A DNA stretch of 64,000 nucleotides, taken from the NCBI RefSeq assembly GCF_000972785.3, contig NZ_CP011253.3:3348001-3412000 (forward strand), written 5' to 3'. The stretch is from Pandoraea oxalativorans. Its GTDB lineage: Bacteria > Pseudomonadota > Gammaproteobacteria > Burkholderiales > Burkholderiaceae. Positions 1 to 10,633 of the stretch are shown here, in pieces; the first letter of the stretch is position 1, and each line of letters starts with the position of its first letter. The notes under the pieces were generated by a model that worked only from the letters and a program-made list of their open reading frames with translations, was not told the DNA's origin and did no database searches. The position numbers and the translations under genes were made by a program.

Positions 1-1236
1 AGCCAGACGGCCGTGACCGATTTCGCGACGCTTGGGCGAACCCACGCGACCCGTTTCGCCCGTCGAGAACGGCGGGAAGTTGTAGTGCAGCATGAAGCGA
101 TCGCGGTACTCGCCTTGCAGCGCGTCGATGATCTGCTCATCGCTCTTGGTGCCCAGCGTGGCCACCACGAGTGCCTGCGTTTCGCCACGCGTGAACAGTG
201 CCGAACCGTGGGCACGCGGCAGCACGCCGGTGCGGATCGAGATCGGACGCACGGTGCGCGTGTCGCGACCGTCGATACGCGGCTCGCCAGCCAGGATCTG
301 GCTACGGACGATCTTGGCTTCCAGATCGAACAGGATGTTGCCGACTTCGATGTCGTCCGGCGCAGCTTCGCCCTTGGCAGCCGCAGCTTCGCCCAGCTTG
401 GCGATCACGTCGGCGCTCACAGCACGCAGTTGTTGCGTGCGCGCTTGCTTTTCACGCGTCTGGTAAGCCGCGCGCAGTTGGCCTTCGGCCAGTTCGCTGA
501 CTTGCGAGATCAGCGCGTCGTTCTTGGCAGCCGGGGCCCATTCCCACTCGGCCTTGCCACCGTCGCGCACGAGTTCGTGAATCGCGTTGATGGCCGTTTG
601 CATTTGCTCGTGACCGAACACGACTGCGCCCAGCATCACGTCTTCCGGCAGCTCCTGCGCTTCCGACTCCACCATCAGCACCGCTTGTTCCGTACCGGCG
701 ACGACCAGGTCGAGCTTCGACTTGGCGATCTGCTCACGCGACGGGTTGAGCACGTACTGGCTGTCGACGTAAGCCACGCGGGCGGCGCCGACCGGGCCAT
801 TGAACGGCAGACCCGAGATGGCCAGCGCGGCCGAAGCACCGATCAGGGCCGGGATATCGGCCGGGACTTCCGGGTTCAGCGAGACGACCTGCACCACGAC
901 CTGGACTTCGTTGTAGAAGCCTTCCGGGAACAGCGGGCGGATCGGACGGTCAATCAGGCGCGACGTCAGCGTTTCGTTTTCCGACGGACGGCCTTCACGC
1001 TTGAAGAAGCCACCCGGGATCTTGCCGGCGGCGTAAGTCTTTTCAAGGTAGTCGACCGTCAGCGGGAAGAAATCCTGGCCAGCCTTGGCCTTCTTCGCAC
1101 CCACGACCGTAGCGAGCACGACGGTATCGTCCATGTCGACGAGCACAGCGCCGGATGCCTGGCGAGCGATCTCACCGGTTTCCATGCGAACCGTGTTTTG
1201 TCCCCATTGGAAAGACTTGACGACTTTATTGAACAT
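1..1236 (-). CDS. pnp: polyribonucleotide nucleotidyltransferase (PNPase), 5' part; runs off the window
   Basis: The first 412 codons of PNPase are visible; the gene continues beyond base 1 (the family is about 710 residues). PNPase is a phosphorolytic 3'-5' exoribonuclease of the degradosome. The N-terminal RNase PH-like domain begins [12 protein letters not shown], and the '[20 protein letters not shown]' and '[12 protein letters not shown]' signatures are present. The second RNase PH domain starts near residue 310 ([19 protein letters not shown]). The ATG at 1234-1236 has an AGGAG ribosome site about 7 bases upstream. It lies downstream of rpsO on the same strand, the conserved rpsO-pnp order. 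Confidence 0.97.
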   Translation of the reverse strand, partial: MFNKVVKSFQWGQNTVRMETGEIARQASGAVLVDMDDTVVLATVVGAKKAKAGQDFFPLTVDYLEKTYAAGKIPGGFFKREGRPSENETLTSRLIDRPIRPLFPEGFYNEVQVVVQVVSLNPEVPADIPALIGASAALAISGLPFNGPVGAARVAYVDSQYVLNPSREQIAKSKLDLVVAGTEQAVLMVESEAQELPEDVMLGAVVFGHEQMQTAINAIHELVRDGGKAEWEWAPAAKNDALISQVSELAEGQLRAAYQTREKQARTQQLRAVSADVIAKLGEAAAAKGEAAPDDIEVGNILFDLEAKIVRSQILAGEPRIDGRDTRTVRPISIRTGVLPRAHGSALFTRGETQALVVATLGTKSDEQIIDALQGEYRDRFMLHYNFPPFSTGETGRVGSPKRREIGHGRLA

Positions 1237-1440
1237 TTGCACTCCTATATCGAATCGCGCGAATGCAGCAGCGGCGCGATATCGCTGCCGGGGTGATCCC
1301 GACGCCTTACAGGGGGGAGTGTTATGCCATTCCAGCGTAGCCCGCTGCGAAAATCCGCCGGCGCGCTTCTGAGACGACCCTGGAATGACACAAGCCCTGC
1401 TTGCCGACGAGGCCCCGTAAATCGGTAACGGAGACCGGAA

Positions 1441-1460
1441 ACCCGGCGCAACCGCCGGGT
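1441..1460 (-). other. hairpin in the rpsO-pnp intergenic region
   Basis: A GC-rich perfect hairpin (arms ACCCGGCG and CGCCGGGT around four bases) lies in the pnp leader. It is followed on the minus strand only by a short TTT, so it is a weak terminator at best. In enterobacteria the pnp leader is cut by RNase III for autoregulation; a similar role here is possible but not shown by the sequence. Confidence 0.35.
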
Positions 1461-1503
1461 TAATCGTCCCGAAAGAGGCTCTGAGAGCATCGATCGGCTA
1501 CCG

Positions 1504-1544
1504 CCCAAAAACAAAATGCCTGCATCAGCACGCTGATACAGGCA
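1504..1544 (-). terminator. rho-independent terminator after rpsO
   Basis: On the minus strand a 12-bp stem (TGCCTGTATCAG with CTGATGCAGGCA, one G-T pair) closes a CGTG loop and is followed by TTTTGTTTTT. It starts about 20 bases past the rpsO stop. Confidence 0.85.
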
Positions 1545-1565
1545 TCTCGTCGTAATCGTAATCGC

Positions 1566-1835
1566 TTACTTACGCAGGCCCAGCTTCTCGATCAGGGCGC
1601 GGTAGCGGTCTGCATCCTTGCCCTTGAGGTAGTCGAGCAGCTTACGACGACGGCTCACCATGCGCAGCAGACCGCGGCGGCTGTGGTGATCCTTCATGTG
1701 CGCCTTGAAGTGCGGGGTCAGTTCGTTGATGCGCGTGGTCAGCAGCGCAACCTGAACTTCGGGGGAGCCAGTGTCATTGGCGGCGCGGGCGAATTGCGCC
1801 ACGACGTCCGACTTCTTGATATCTGCGTTCGACAT
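1566..1835 (-). CDS. rpsO: 30S ribosomal protein S15
   Basis: An 89-residue protein, the normal S15 length, starting [17 protein letters not shown]. The conserved core ([42 protein letters not shown]) is complete. S15 binds 16S rRNA early in 30S assembly. The start at 1835 is preceded by AAAGGAAAG. The frame stays open 29 codons further upstream, but that extension has no S15 character. It is followed by its own terminator and then pnp. Confidence 0.98.
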   Translation of the reverse strand: MSNADIKKSDVVAQFARAANDTGSPEVQVALLTTRINELTPHFKAHMKDHHSRRGLLRMVSRRRKLLDYLKGKDADRYRALIEKLGLRK

Positions 1836-2121
1836 TTTCTTTCCTTTGAATATACACGCGGTCACGGAAGAATGGCCGTGCCGTGAACTTACAAAAACAT
1901 GTACGTTGCCGTACATAAACAAAACTGCAAGTGCGCGATTATACGGGAACCGGCATCACGACGCCACTTTTTTCCGCGCTTTGCCGCAGCAGGCGGGCTT
2001 GCAGGCCCCTTCGAACCGCCCAAAACGCCAATTTCGGACGAATAATCCGGAGAAATTCGTCAAATTGTCCGAAAAATCACGACCAATCGACTTCCCGGTC
2101 GCCCTCAGGGCCGGCCGTCGG

Positions 2122-3396
2122 TCAGCGCTGACGCGCCATCCGGCACGTGCTCGGCAGCGCCACCTTGTTCATCGGCAACTCCATCACGGTCCGGAATCCG
2201 TAGCCCGAGCCCTCGTTATCGAACTTCACGCCCGGCTCGCCTGCGCGACGCATCACGGAGACGTACAGCGGTTCGATCATCTGATGGTCGTTCGCCCGCA
2301 TCCATGCATCGGCCGGCGCCTCCCGCACGCGACGGTTCTCCAGCGCGCGCGCAACGGTCGTCACGTCCGTGGTGCCCGCTTGTTCGAGCGCTGCGGCAAT
2401 CATGTCGACCATCACGCTCATGCGCAGCAACGGATAGTCGTCGCGCGCGTCCGGATAGCGCGCGCGGAACGCCTTGTAGTACGCATCCGACGCTTCGCCC
2501 CCGACATTGGGATGCCACTCGGCCACCGCGTACACGCGTCCGACACCGGCATCGCCCAGTGCCGCCGGAGCACCGAGCGCGTTGCCGTAGAACGTGTAGA
2601 ACTTGAGCTCCATGCCCTGCTCTCGCGCAGCCTTGACGAGCAGTGTCAGGTCGTTACCCCAGCTGCCCGTGACCACGGTATCGGCCCCGGCCGCGCGGAT
2701 ACGCGCCAGATACGGCGTGAAGTCCTTCACACGGCCCACCGGGCTGAACTGTTCACCCACGATCTGTACGTCGGGACGCCTGGCGCCGATCATCTGGCGA
2801 GCCAGCGTGGCGACCTGGCGTCCGAAGCTGTAGTCCTGATTGAGCAGATAGACCTTCTGAATGCTGTCGTCTTGCCTGATGGCTTCGGTCAGCGCCTGCA
2901 TGCGCATCGCGGCATTGGCGTCAAACGCGAAATGCCAGAAGCTGCACTGTTCGTTGGTGAGTGCCGTATCGACAGCGGAGTAGTTGAAGAACAGCATGCG
3001 CTGCCCCGGCTCACGCGCATTGCGCTTGTTGATGGCATCGATCAGTGCCGACGCCACCGCAGAACTGTTGCCTTGCAGAACGAACGGGATACCGAGATCC
3101 CCTGCCGCCTTGAGCTGCACGAGACTGTCTTCGACCGCGCCCTTGCTGTCGAACACGGTCAACTCGAGCGGATGTGGGCCATCGCGCAACTTCACACCCC
3201 CCCGCGCGTTCACGCGATCGATCGCGAAACGCAGATTCCGCTCGACCATTGCCCCCGCATTGCCGAAAGGCCCGCTCATCCCCTCGATGAGGGCAAGCCG
3301 AATCGGCGGCGCAGCATCGGCCACACCGGTGGCGGCCAGCAGGCCCAAAGTCCACAGCACCGCGCAAACACGCGCCAGCAATACATGAGATTTCAT
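2122..3396 (-). CDS. periplasmic branched-chain amino-acid-type ABC transporter substrate-binding protein
   Basis: A 424-residue Peripla_BP_6 (LivK/LivJ-like) protein. The start at 3396 gives a clean signal peptide (MKSHVLLARVCAVLWTLGLL..., cleavage after ...VADA near residue 28). The mature protein begins with the family's IRLALIEGMSGPFGNAG segment. Further family segments are VYLLNQDYSFGRQ, DTVVTGSWGNDL and EWHPNVGG. It should capture amino acids or related organic acids in the periplasm, but no permease or ATPase gene is nearby, so it is an orphan receptor here. The open frame extends upstream to 3831 but lacks a signal sequence. The ribosome site is weak. Ligand unknown. Confidence 0.85.
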   Translation of the reverse strand: MKSHVLLARVCAVLWTLGLLAATGVADAAPPIRLALIEGMSGPFGNAGAMVERNLRFAIDRVNARGGVKLRDGPHPLELTVFDSKGAVEDSLVQLKAAGDLGIPFVLQGNSSAVASALIDAINKRNAREPGQRMLFFNYSAVDTALTNEQCSFWHFAFDANAAMRMQALTEAIRQDDSIQKVYLLNQDYSFGRQVATLARQMIGARRPDVQIVGEQFSPVGRVKDFTPYLARIRAAGADTVVTGSWGNDLTLLVKAAREQGMELKFYTFYGNALGAPAALGDAGVGRVYAVAEWHPNVGGEASDAYYKAFRARYPDARDDYPLLRMSVMVDMIAAALEQAGTTDVTTVARALENRRVREAPADAWMRANDHQMIEPLYVSVMRRAGEPGVKFDNEGSGYGFRTVMELPMNKVALPSTCRMARQR

Positions 3397-3546
3397 CGAG
3401 GCCTCTAGAACTGTCCCGGCGCGAATCATAACTGCCACCACTCGCCCGGGCAAGCCAAGGCACCCCACGATGGGGAACGGTGGCGGTATGCTATCAGCAA
3501 GCCACCATCGCCCATATTTTGGGCACCCCCCCCCATGAGGCCAACC

Positions 3547-4095
3547 ATGACGTATCGTTTCCCCTTGTTTATCGACACCGTTACTGCGTCGACTCGAGTT
3601 ATCCGCTGGGCCGCTGCGGGTGTGCTCGCGCTGTCGTTGACGGCCTGCATCACGCCGCCGTGGCAACAATTGCCCGCATCGGCGTCGCAGGCGGAAGTCC
3701 AAGCCCAATTGGGCAAGCCCAAAGAGGTCTATCCGCTCGCGCCCGGCGTCACACGCTGGCTCTATCCGACGAAGCCGTTCGGCGAGGAAACGATTGCCGC
3801 CGACTTCGATGCTCAGGGTCGGTTGCTGCACGTCACGCAGGTGCTATCGACGCAGGAGTTCAACAAGGTCGAGGTCGACAAATGGACCAAGACGGATGTA
3901 CTGCATCACTTTGGCGAGCCCGTCGAGACCTCGGCTTTCCCGCTGGTGAAGCGCGAAGTCTGGACATACCGCTTCAAGCAGGACGACGTGTGGTTCTCGA
4001 TGATGAACTTCTATTTCGATGCCGAGGGCATCGTCAAGACCACCCAAATCAGCCCGGATCCGCTGCACGAGAAACGGGACAACAATCTGTTCTAA
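3547..4095 (+). CDS. outer-membrane lipoprotein, SmpA/OmlA (BamE)-like
   Basis: 182 residues with a lipoprotein signal sequence: an arginine before a hydrophobic run and the lipobox L-T-A-C with Cys34. After lipidation the mature part has two BamE-like repeats, seen as 'SQAEVQAQLGKPKEVYP' and 'TKTDVLHHFGEPVE', each followed by a W-Y-rich strand (TRWLYPT, EVWTYRF). An upstream in-frame ATG exists at 3535. ATG 3547 is preferred because GAGG at 3538-3541 sits at ribosome-site distance. True BamE is usually elsewhere, so this is a paralogue. The ECF sigma gene starts a few bases after its stop, in the same frame. Confidence 0.75.
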   Translation: MTYRFPLFIDTVTASTRVIRWAAAGVLALSLTACITPPWQQLPASASQAEVQAQLGKPKEVYPLAPGVTRWLYPTKPFGEETIAADFDAQGRLLHVTQVLSTQEFNKVEVDKWTKTDVLHHFGEPVETSAFPLVKREVWTYRFKQDDVWFSMMNFYFDAEGIVKTTQISPDPLHEKRDNNLF

Positions 4096-4110
4096 GTCAG
4101 GCGGGCGCCT

Positions 4111-4677
4111 ATTCCTGCGAATTCATATCTGGACCACGCGTATCTCGCAGAACTGCGTCGCGACCTGCTGCGCTTTGCCAGATTGCAATTGCGCGACGAA
4201 CATCCGGCAGAAGACGCCGTTCAGGAAGCACTGACGGCGGCGTGCTCGCCATCGAGCGAATTCTCCGGGCGCTCCCGACGCAAGACTTGGGTCTTCGCGA
4301 TTCTGCGCAACAAGCTGATCGATACCATGCGAGCGCGACGCCGCACGATCAACGCCTCGTCTCTCGAGGGCGACGCCGATGAGAACTCCGTGTTCGATCG
4401 CGAGCTTTTCGACGAGCGTGGTCATTGGAACGATCACGCGCGCCCGCGCCCCTGGCCTCGCCCCGAGACACTCGTCGCCCGTCAACAGTTCTGGGCATTG
4501 TTCGACGGGTGCCTGAACGCCCTGCCCGAACCCACCGTTCGCGTGTTTTCCATGCGCGAATTGCTCGACATGGACATCGCCGAAATTTGCCGGGAACTTG
4601 ACCTCGACGCGAATCATTGCAGTGTATTGCTGTACCGCGCGCGCAAAACGCGAACAAACGCACGAGGTCGCACGTGA
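4111..4677 (+). CDS. ECF-type sigma-70 family RNA polymerase sigma factor (start codon uncertain)
   Basis: Region 2 is clear (YLAELRRDLLRFARLQLRD, PAEDAVQEALTAAC, KTWVFAILRNKLIDTMRARRR) and so is region 4 (DGCLNALPEPTVRVFSMREL, DIAEICRELDLDANHCSVLL). The frame is open from the TAA of the preceding lipoprotein gene (4093-4095), but it contains no ATG or GTG before region 2. The first TTG (4183) would remove the N-terminal helix. An ATT at 4111 follows AGGCGGG with good spacing and is used here as a tentative start; CTG at 4129 is another option. No zinc-finger anti-sigma gene follows. Co-transcription with the lipoprotein gene is likely. Confidence 0.75.
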   Translation: MPANSYLDHAYLAELRRDLLRFARLQLRDEHPAEDAVQEALTAACSPSSEFSGRSRRKTWVFAILRNKLIDTMRARRRTINASSLEGDADENSVFDRELFDERGHWNDHARPRPWPRPETLVARQQFWALFDGCLNALPEPTVRVFSMRELLDMDIAEICRELDLDANHCSVLLYRARKTRTNARGRT

Positions 4678-5012
4678 GGCATCGAGTTCGGCAATGGCAC
4701 ACCCGCAAGCCGCCACTGGCGACGCCATGCCGGCACCGGCCTCGGGCATGAAGCGTGCAGCTTACGGCGGGGCATCGCTGCACGAGCGCACCTACCGCGG
4801 TCAGTGAGCCCTCGATCGGCGGCCACTCGCCAGCAAGCCAGCGGCGAGCGGAAGATAATCGCGCGACCGACATCGTCGGTTCGCGAGGACCTTGTGGCCT
4901 GGCGTTGCCAGGCGCTCGGCCTCTTCTCTTCTCGCCGCCGAACGCACCCGAACGAAGTCGGCTACAGACCGCCTCCCAAGCGATCTGCCGTGTCGAACGG
5001 CGATTATGGCAA
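4678..5012. other. non-coding interval between ECF sigma and leuA (convergent)
   Basis: About 335 bases between two convergent genes. An imperfect hairpin (TCGCG.GACCGA / TCGGTTCGCGA, about 4858-4885) could stop transcription. The only open frames are short, lack ribosome sites and resemble no known family. Confidence 0.4.
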
Positions 5013-6557
5013 TTACGGCGTGAGCTGCGGGTTCAGCTTCTCAGCCTTCGAGTACAACTTGTTGAGCGCCGACAGATAGGCCTTGGCCGACGCCGCAACG
5101 ATGTCCGGGTCCGTGCCGACCCCGTTCACGATACGGCCCGCCTTTGACAGACGCACCGTCACTTCTCCTTGCGACTGCGTGCCAGTCGTGATTGCGTTGA
5201 CCGAGTAAAGCAGTTGCTCCGCACCGCTCTTCACCTGCGATTCGATGGCGTTGAGCACGGCGTCGACCGGCCCGTTGCCGTCGGACTCGCCCACGAGTTC
5301 CTTGCCTTGCGCGGTAAACACCACGCGCGCGCTCGGGCGCTCACCGGTCTCGGAGTGCTGCGCCATCGACACGAGGTAGAAGTGCTCGTTGCCTTCGGCC
5401 TGCGCTTCGTTCGAGACGATCGCGAGAATGTCCTCGTCGAAGATTTCCGACTTCTGGTCGGCGAGTTCCTTGAAGCGGGCGAACGCGGCATTCACGTCCT
5501 GCTCCGACTCCATCTCGATGCCCAGTTCTTGCAAACGCTGCTTGAACGCATTACGGCCCGAGAGCTTACCGAGCACGATCTTGTTCGCCGTCCAGCCCAC
5601 GTCTTCCGCACGCATGATTTCGTACGTATCGCGCGCCTTGAGCACGCCATCCTGGTGGATGCCCGACGCGTGCGCGAACGCATTGGCGCCCACGACGGCC
5701 TTGTTCGGCTGCACATTGAAGCCGGTGATCTGCGAGACGAGCTTCGAGGCCGGCACAATCTGCGTCGTATCGATGCCCAGTTCCAGACCGAAATAATCCT
5801 TGCGGGTCTTGAGCGCCATCACGACTTCTTCGAGCGACGTATTGCCTGCCCGCTCGCCCAGGCCGTTGATCGTGCACTCGATCTGACGCGCGCCGCCCAG
5901 TTGCACGCCAGCCAGCGAGTTCGCCACGGCCATGCCCAGGTCGTTGTGGCAGTGCACCGACCAGACCGCCTTGTCCGAATTCGGCACGCGCTCACGCAAC
6001 GTGCGCACGAGCTGGCCGTAGAGCTCCGGCACGCCGTAGCCGACCGTGTCCGCCACGTTGATGGTCGTTGCACCTTCGTTGATCACGGCTTCGAGCACTC
6101 GGCACAGGAAGTCCAGATCCGAACGGCTGCCGTCTTCCGGCGAGAACTCGATGTTGTCGGTGAACTGACGCGCGTAACGCACGGCAAGCTTCGCCTGCTC
6201 GAACACCTGGTCCGGGCTCATGCGCAGCTTCTTCTCCATGTGCAGCGGCGACGTGGCGATGAACGTGTGAATTCGCGACGAATTCGCCCCCTTGAGCGCT
6301 TCGGCGGCCCGCGCGATATCGCGGTCGTTAGCGCGTGCGAGCGAGCACACCGTGCTGTCCTTCACGATGCCGGCGATCGCCTGAATCGCCTCGAAATCGC
6401 CGTTCGAGCTGGCCGCGAAACCGGCTTCGATGACATCCACGCGAAGTCGCTCCAGTTGACGGGCGATGCGGATCTTCTCGTCGCGGGTCATCGACGCGCC
6501 CGGCGACTGCTCACCGTCGCGCAAGGTCGTATCGAAAATGATCAGCTTGTCGGCCAT
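5013..6557 (-). CDS. leuA: 2-isopropylmalate synthase
   Basis: 514 residues, the standard LeuA length. It condenses acetyl-CoA with 2-ketoisovalerate in the first committed step of leucine synthesis. The N-terminal HMGL-like barrel has [15 protein letters not shown] and the metal motif HCHNDLGMA. The C-terminal LeuA dimer domain, which binds leucine for feedback inhibition, is complete ([14 protein letters not shown] onward). ATG 6557 has an AGGAG site; the longer frame to 6707 has low-complexity, uncharacteristic sequence. It belongs to the branched-chain amino-acid region with ilvBNC but is separated from it by the lipid genes. Confidence 0.97.
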   Translation of the reverse strand: MADKLIIFDTTLRDGEQSPGASMTRDEKIRIARQLERLRVDVIEAGFAASSNGDFEAIQAIAGIVKDSTVCSLARANDRDIARAAEALKGANSSRIHTFIATSPLHMEKKLRMSPDQVFEQAKLAVRYARQFTDNIEFSPEDGSRSDLDFLCRVLEAVINEGATTINVADTVGYGVPELYGQLVRTLRERVPNSDKAVWSVHCHNDLGMAVANSLAGVQLGGARQIECTINGLGERAGNTSLEEVVMALKTRKDYFGLELGIDTTQIVPASKLVSQITGFNVQPNKAVVGANAFAHASGIHQDGVLKARDTYEIMRAEDVGWTANKIVLGKLSGRNAFKQRLQELGIEMESEQDVNAAFARFKELADQKSEIFDEDILAIVSNEAQAEGNEHFYLVSMAQHSETGERPSARVVFTAQGKELVGESDGNGPVDAVLNAIESQVKSGAEQLLYSVNAITTGTQSQGEVTVRLSKAGRIVNGVGTDPDIVAASAKAYLSALNKLYSKAEKLNPQLTP

Positions 6558-6860
6558 GATTTGCTCCTGAGGGGATTTCGTAGGGTTCGGTATTTTTTTG
6601 ATATCAGCGCGCGGCGCGCGCCGGCATGGCCGGCCCGAGGGCGGAGAAACGGATGGCATCAGTGGCACCGCAAGAGACGCCGGATGCGACGCAAAAAACC
6701 ACGCCAAGCGGTGCGTAAGGAAGGCCCGGAGCCGGTCAGGCGCCTGAAATCATGAGCGCCAATATAGTCGCAATCGGGTGATTCCGCAACGCGAGCGGCA
6801 GACGTCAAGCCCCATGCACAGGGGCATTCGCGGCCATCGGCCGAACCGCTTACCGGCCCT

Positions 6861-6891
6861 AAAACGAAACAGCCCGGCACAAGGCCGGGCT
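6861..6891 (-). terminator. rho-independent terminator after the LysM gene
   Basis: On the minus strand AGCCCGGCC pairs with TGCCGGGCT (a 9-bp stem with one mismatch), followed by GTTTCGTTTT. It sits about 25 bases past the LysM gene stop and upstream of leuA, so leuA is probably transcribed from its own promoter between 6558 and 6860. Confidence 0.8.
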
Positions 6892-6914
6892 GGCATTCAC
6901 GGGAGAAATTCCGA

Positions 6915-7403
6915 TCAGAGTGGCGGAATCCGGAGCACCTGCCCCGGATAAATCTTGTCCGGGCTGGAGAGCATCGGTTTGTTCGCTTCGAAGATGCCGT
7001 TGTACTTGTTGGCGTCGCCATAGACAGACTTGGAAATGGCCGATAACGTGTCGCCCGACTTCACCGTGTAGTACTTGGCTTCGGCCGACGCCGTCGAGAC
7101 CGACATCTGATCATCCACCGCAGCCACCCCCCTCACGTTGCCGCAGCACAGGAGGATCTTCTCCTTCGTCGCCTGATCGGCCGCGACGCCATAGACCTTG
7201 ACGGTACGGGTTGCGCCGTCGAACTCTACGTCGAGGCCGGTCGCGTCCAACCCTTGCGACTTGATGTAGTTTTCGATGGCTTCACCGGCGGTGCGGTTGG
7301 CCGCATCGACATCGGGCCCCGGGGCGGGCGGCGGGGTGTCTGCCGCGTGTGCCTTACCGAGAAGCGCCTCACCGGCTTCTTTCACGAAAGCGAGTATGCC
7401 CAT
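6915..7403 (-). CDS. BON-LysM domain protein, Kbp/YgaU-like
   Basis: 162 residues. The N-terminal half is a BON domain (AIENYIKSQGLDATGLDVEF through VRGVAAVDDQMSV). The C-terminal half is one LysM domain (YYTVKSGDTLSAISKSVYGD ... IFEANKPML...IYPGQVLRIPPL). This architecture and the opening 'MGILAFVKEAGEALLG' match E. coli Kbp (YgaU, 149 residues), a cytoplasmic potassium-binding protein. No signal peptide is visible, which fits a cytoplasmic role. The full kdp locus elsewhere in the window makes potassium sensing a reasonable but untested reading. Confidence 0.85.
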   Translation of the reverse strand: MGILAFVKEAGEALLGKAHAADTPPPAPGPDVDAANRTAGEAIENYIKSQGLDATGLDVEFDGATRTVKVYGVAADQATKEKILLCCGNVRGVAAVDDQMSVSTASAEAKYYTVKSGDTLSAISKSVYGDANKYNGIFEANKPMLSSPDKIYPGQVLRIPPL

Positions 7404-7597
7404 GATTTCTCCTTCGTCACGTCTAACTATGGAAAACAGCGTCGGGCCCTGCCAGATCGGCGGAAAACGACCCGCGCCACAAGGGTACTTCTCCTGCCAA
7501 CGTCAAGATTAGCGCATCCCAACGATGTCATACCTGAGAACTCTGACAGGCAGATATGACAAGGGGCGCACCGAGACGCTCCTTGTTTCCCACTCTG

Positions 7598-8473
7598 TTA
7601 TTCGTCGACTTCGCCGAAAATCCGCTGACGGCGGCCTTTGACGAAACGGAACGCCCACAGCACGTAGCCCGACACGCTGTACACACAGAACATGCCGAAC
7701 AGCGCGAGCGGCGGGTCGGACGACACCAGAATGAAGCCCACCATGAACAGCAGCACCACGCCGAACGAGACGCGCTGGCGCACATCGAGCGCCTTGCCGC
7801 TGTAGAACGGCGCGTTCGACACCATCGACATCCCCGCGTAGATCGTGAGGAAGAATGCGACCCACGGCATCCAGAACACGTTCACCGGCAACTTGTTGTC
7901 GATCGTAATCCAGACGAACCCGGCGATCAGCGCCGCCGCCGCCGGACTCGCGAGCCCCTGGAAGAAGCGCTTGTCGACCACCCCGATGTTGGCGTTAAAG
8001 CGCGCCAGACGCAACGCCGCCCCCGCCACGTAGACGAATGCCGCCAGCCAGCCCCACTTGCCGATCTCGTGCAGGATCCACTCGTACATCACCAACGCCG
8101 GCGCGACGCCGAACGAGGTCATATCGGAGAGCGAATCGTACTGCTCACCGAAGGCGCTCTGGGTATTGGTCATGCGGGCTACGCGCCCGTCCATGCCGTC
8201 GAGCACCATCGCGAAAAAGATGGCAATGGCCGCTTGCTCGAAGCGGTCGTTCATCGCCTGCACAATGGCGAAGAAACCGCAGAAGAGCGCAGCGGTCGTG
8301 AAAGCGTTCGGCAGCAGATAGATGCCGCGATTGCGCGGACGCACGGGCACATCGTCCTCCACACTCTGATCGTGGTCTTCGTTCATCGATGGCTCTGATG
8401 GATTCTTGTGACGGCCGAACGGCGAGAGATGCCTGACATTGTTGCGCAAGCGGCCGCGATGGTTTTCCGGCAT
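7598..8473 (-). CDS. pssA: CDP-diacylglycerol--serine O-phosphatidyltransferase
   Basis: 291 residues, a membrane CDP-alcohol phosphatidyltransferase. The catalytic motif DG-x2-AR-x8-G-x3-D-x3-D is complete in DGMDGRVARMTN...GEQYDSLSD. It makes phosphatidylserine from CDP-diacylglycerol and serine; Psd, encoded just upstream, decarboxylates the product to phosphatidylethanolamine. About seven hydrophobic segments follow the motif. ATG 8473 has an AAGGAG site. It is shorter than the PLD-type PssA of E. coli and belongs to the Bacillus-like integral membrane class, usual for beta-proteobacteria. Confidence 0.95.
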   Translation of the reverse strand: MPENHRGRLRNNVRHLSPFGRHKNPSEPSMNEDHDQSVEDDVPVRPRNRGIYLLPNAFTTAALFCGFFAIVQAMNDRFEQAAIAIFFAMVLDGMDGRVARMTNTQSAFGEQYDSLSDMTSFGVAPALVMYEWILHEIGKWGWLAAFVYVAGAALRLARFNANIGVVDKRFFQGLASPAAAALIAGFVWITIDNKLPVNVFWMPWVAFFLTIYAGMSMVSNAPFYSGKALDVRQRVSFGVVLLFMVGFILVSSDPPLALFGMFCVYSVSGYVLWAFRFVKGRRQRIFGEVDE

Positions 8474-8694
8474 CTATAACTCCTTTTCGATGCTAGGGTC
8501 GATGGACAGCCCCCAAAACTGCGGGCGAACCCGCGACGGATCACCGCTATTGGAACGTGAAACGCGAAAGCAGTTGCAGACCGCATCGCCAAACCCCGGC
8601 ACCCCGTGGCCGAGCTTGACGACGCGGCGGCCACGGCGGCGTGCGGCCCGGAGGTCGCCCCACCACCGATGGCGCCGATGCAGTGACGCGTGAC

Positions 8695-9330
8695 TTACAG
8701 CTCGGCGAGAATCGTCGAGGTGGCAGACACCTTGTCGCCGATCGCCACGCGCGGGCGCGAACCCAACGGCAGATAGACGTCGACACGCGAACCGAAGCGA
8801 ATGAAGCCGTAACGCTGACCACGCGTGAGACGGTCGCCCGCCTTCACGTAGCACAGGATACGGCGCGCGATCAGACCGGCGACCTGCACGCTCGTCACGA
8901 TCTGGCCGCCCACGTCGATCACCAGCGCATTGCGCTCATTCTCAAGCGACGCCTTGTCGAGATCGGCGTTGAAAAAACGTCCCGGGAAATATTCCACCTT
9001 GGTCACCGTGCCGTCAACCGGGGCACGATTCGAGTGAACATTGAAGACGTTCATGAAGACGCTGATTTTCAGCGCTTCACGGCCTGCGTACGGGTCCTGC
9101 GTGGTTTCGATGGCCACGATGCGCCCGTCTGCCGGGGAAAGCACGGCATTGGCCTGCTGCGGCACTTCACGCGGCGGGTCGCGGAAGAACTGCAGAACGA
9201 ACAGGGCGATCACCCAGAACGGCGCGGCCCAAAACACGCCAGCCATAAAATGCACGACGAGCGCGACGGCGACGGCGATGCCCAGGAAGGGCCAGCCCTC
9301 GCGGGCGATGATCGGGTGAGGATAATTCAT
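8695..9330 (-). CDS. psd: phosphatidylserine decarboxylase proenzyme (short type)
   Basis: 211 residues. The start at 9330 ([14 protein letters not shown]) gives the standard short proenzyme; the upstream open frame to 9456 has no family character. Two hydrophobic segments near residues 13-50 anchor it in the membrane. The LSPADGRIV motif and the FGS motif at [11 protein letters not shown] are present. Self-cleavage between Gly and Ser of that motif should create the pyruvoyl cofactor. It forms a phospholipid pair with pssA downstream and lies directly after ilvC. Confidence 0.95.
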   Translation of the reverse strand: MNYPHPIIAREGWPFLGIAVAVALVVHFMAGVFWAAPFWVIALFVLQFFRDPPREVPQQANAVLSPADGRIVAIETTQDPYAGREALKISVFMNVFNVHSNRAPVDGTVTKVEYFPGRFFNADLDKASLENERNALVIDVGGQIVTSVQVAGLIARRILCYVKAGDRLTRGQRYGFIRFGSRVDVYLPLGSRPRVAIGDKVSATSTILAEL

Positions 9331-9467
9331 GCGATTGAACTCGCGTCCTTGGTAAAACGGTTGAGTGAGCGGGTCGGCCTGCTTTGGACCAAACCGTGGC
9401 GTGGCGGCATTGTAGCAATGCGCGCGGCGCGGCGACACTTTTTCCCCAACCGACACGCGGATGTCAT

Positions 9468-9517
9468 AAAAAAACCGCCTGTTTTACCGCAGCGACAGCT
9501 ACGGCAAAACAGGCGGT
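9468..9517 (-). terminator. rho-independent terminator after ilvC
   Basis: On the minus strand ACCGCCTGTTTTGCCG pairs with CGGTAAAACAGGCGGT (a 16-bp stem with one wobble), followed by TTTTTTT at 9474-9468. It is one of the strongest terminators in the window and ends the ilvBNC unit before psd. Confidence 0.92.
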
Positions 9518-9539
9518 CAGCGACGTCAGTTCAGAGAAC

Positions 9540-10571
<1,032 letters not shown>

Positions 10572-10633
10572 TTACCAAAAATAAACTGAAATCAGAATGG
10601 ATCGAAATCCGCTTACCGCGTTGCCGTTGCCGG

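Noticed and set aside
1245..1514. 89-codon minus-strand frame between rpsO and pnp
   Set aside because: It covers the rpsO terminator and pnp leader, has no ribosome site and no conserved content.
1771..3408. 545-codon plus-strand open frame
   Set aside because: It lies opposite the binding-protein gene and reads as Arg/His-rich sequence without any family; an antisense shadow caused by high GC.
4598..4807. Possible anti-sigma gene after the ECF sigma factor
   Set aside because: No zinc-finger HxxxCxxC motif or membrane segment; Arg/Ala-rich in another frame of the sigma gene end.
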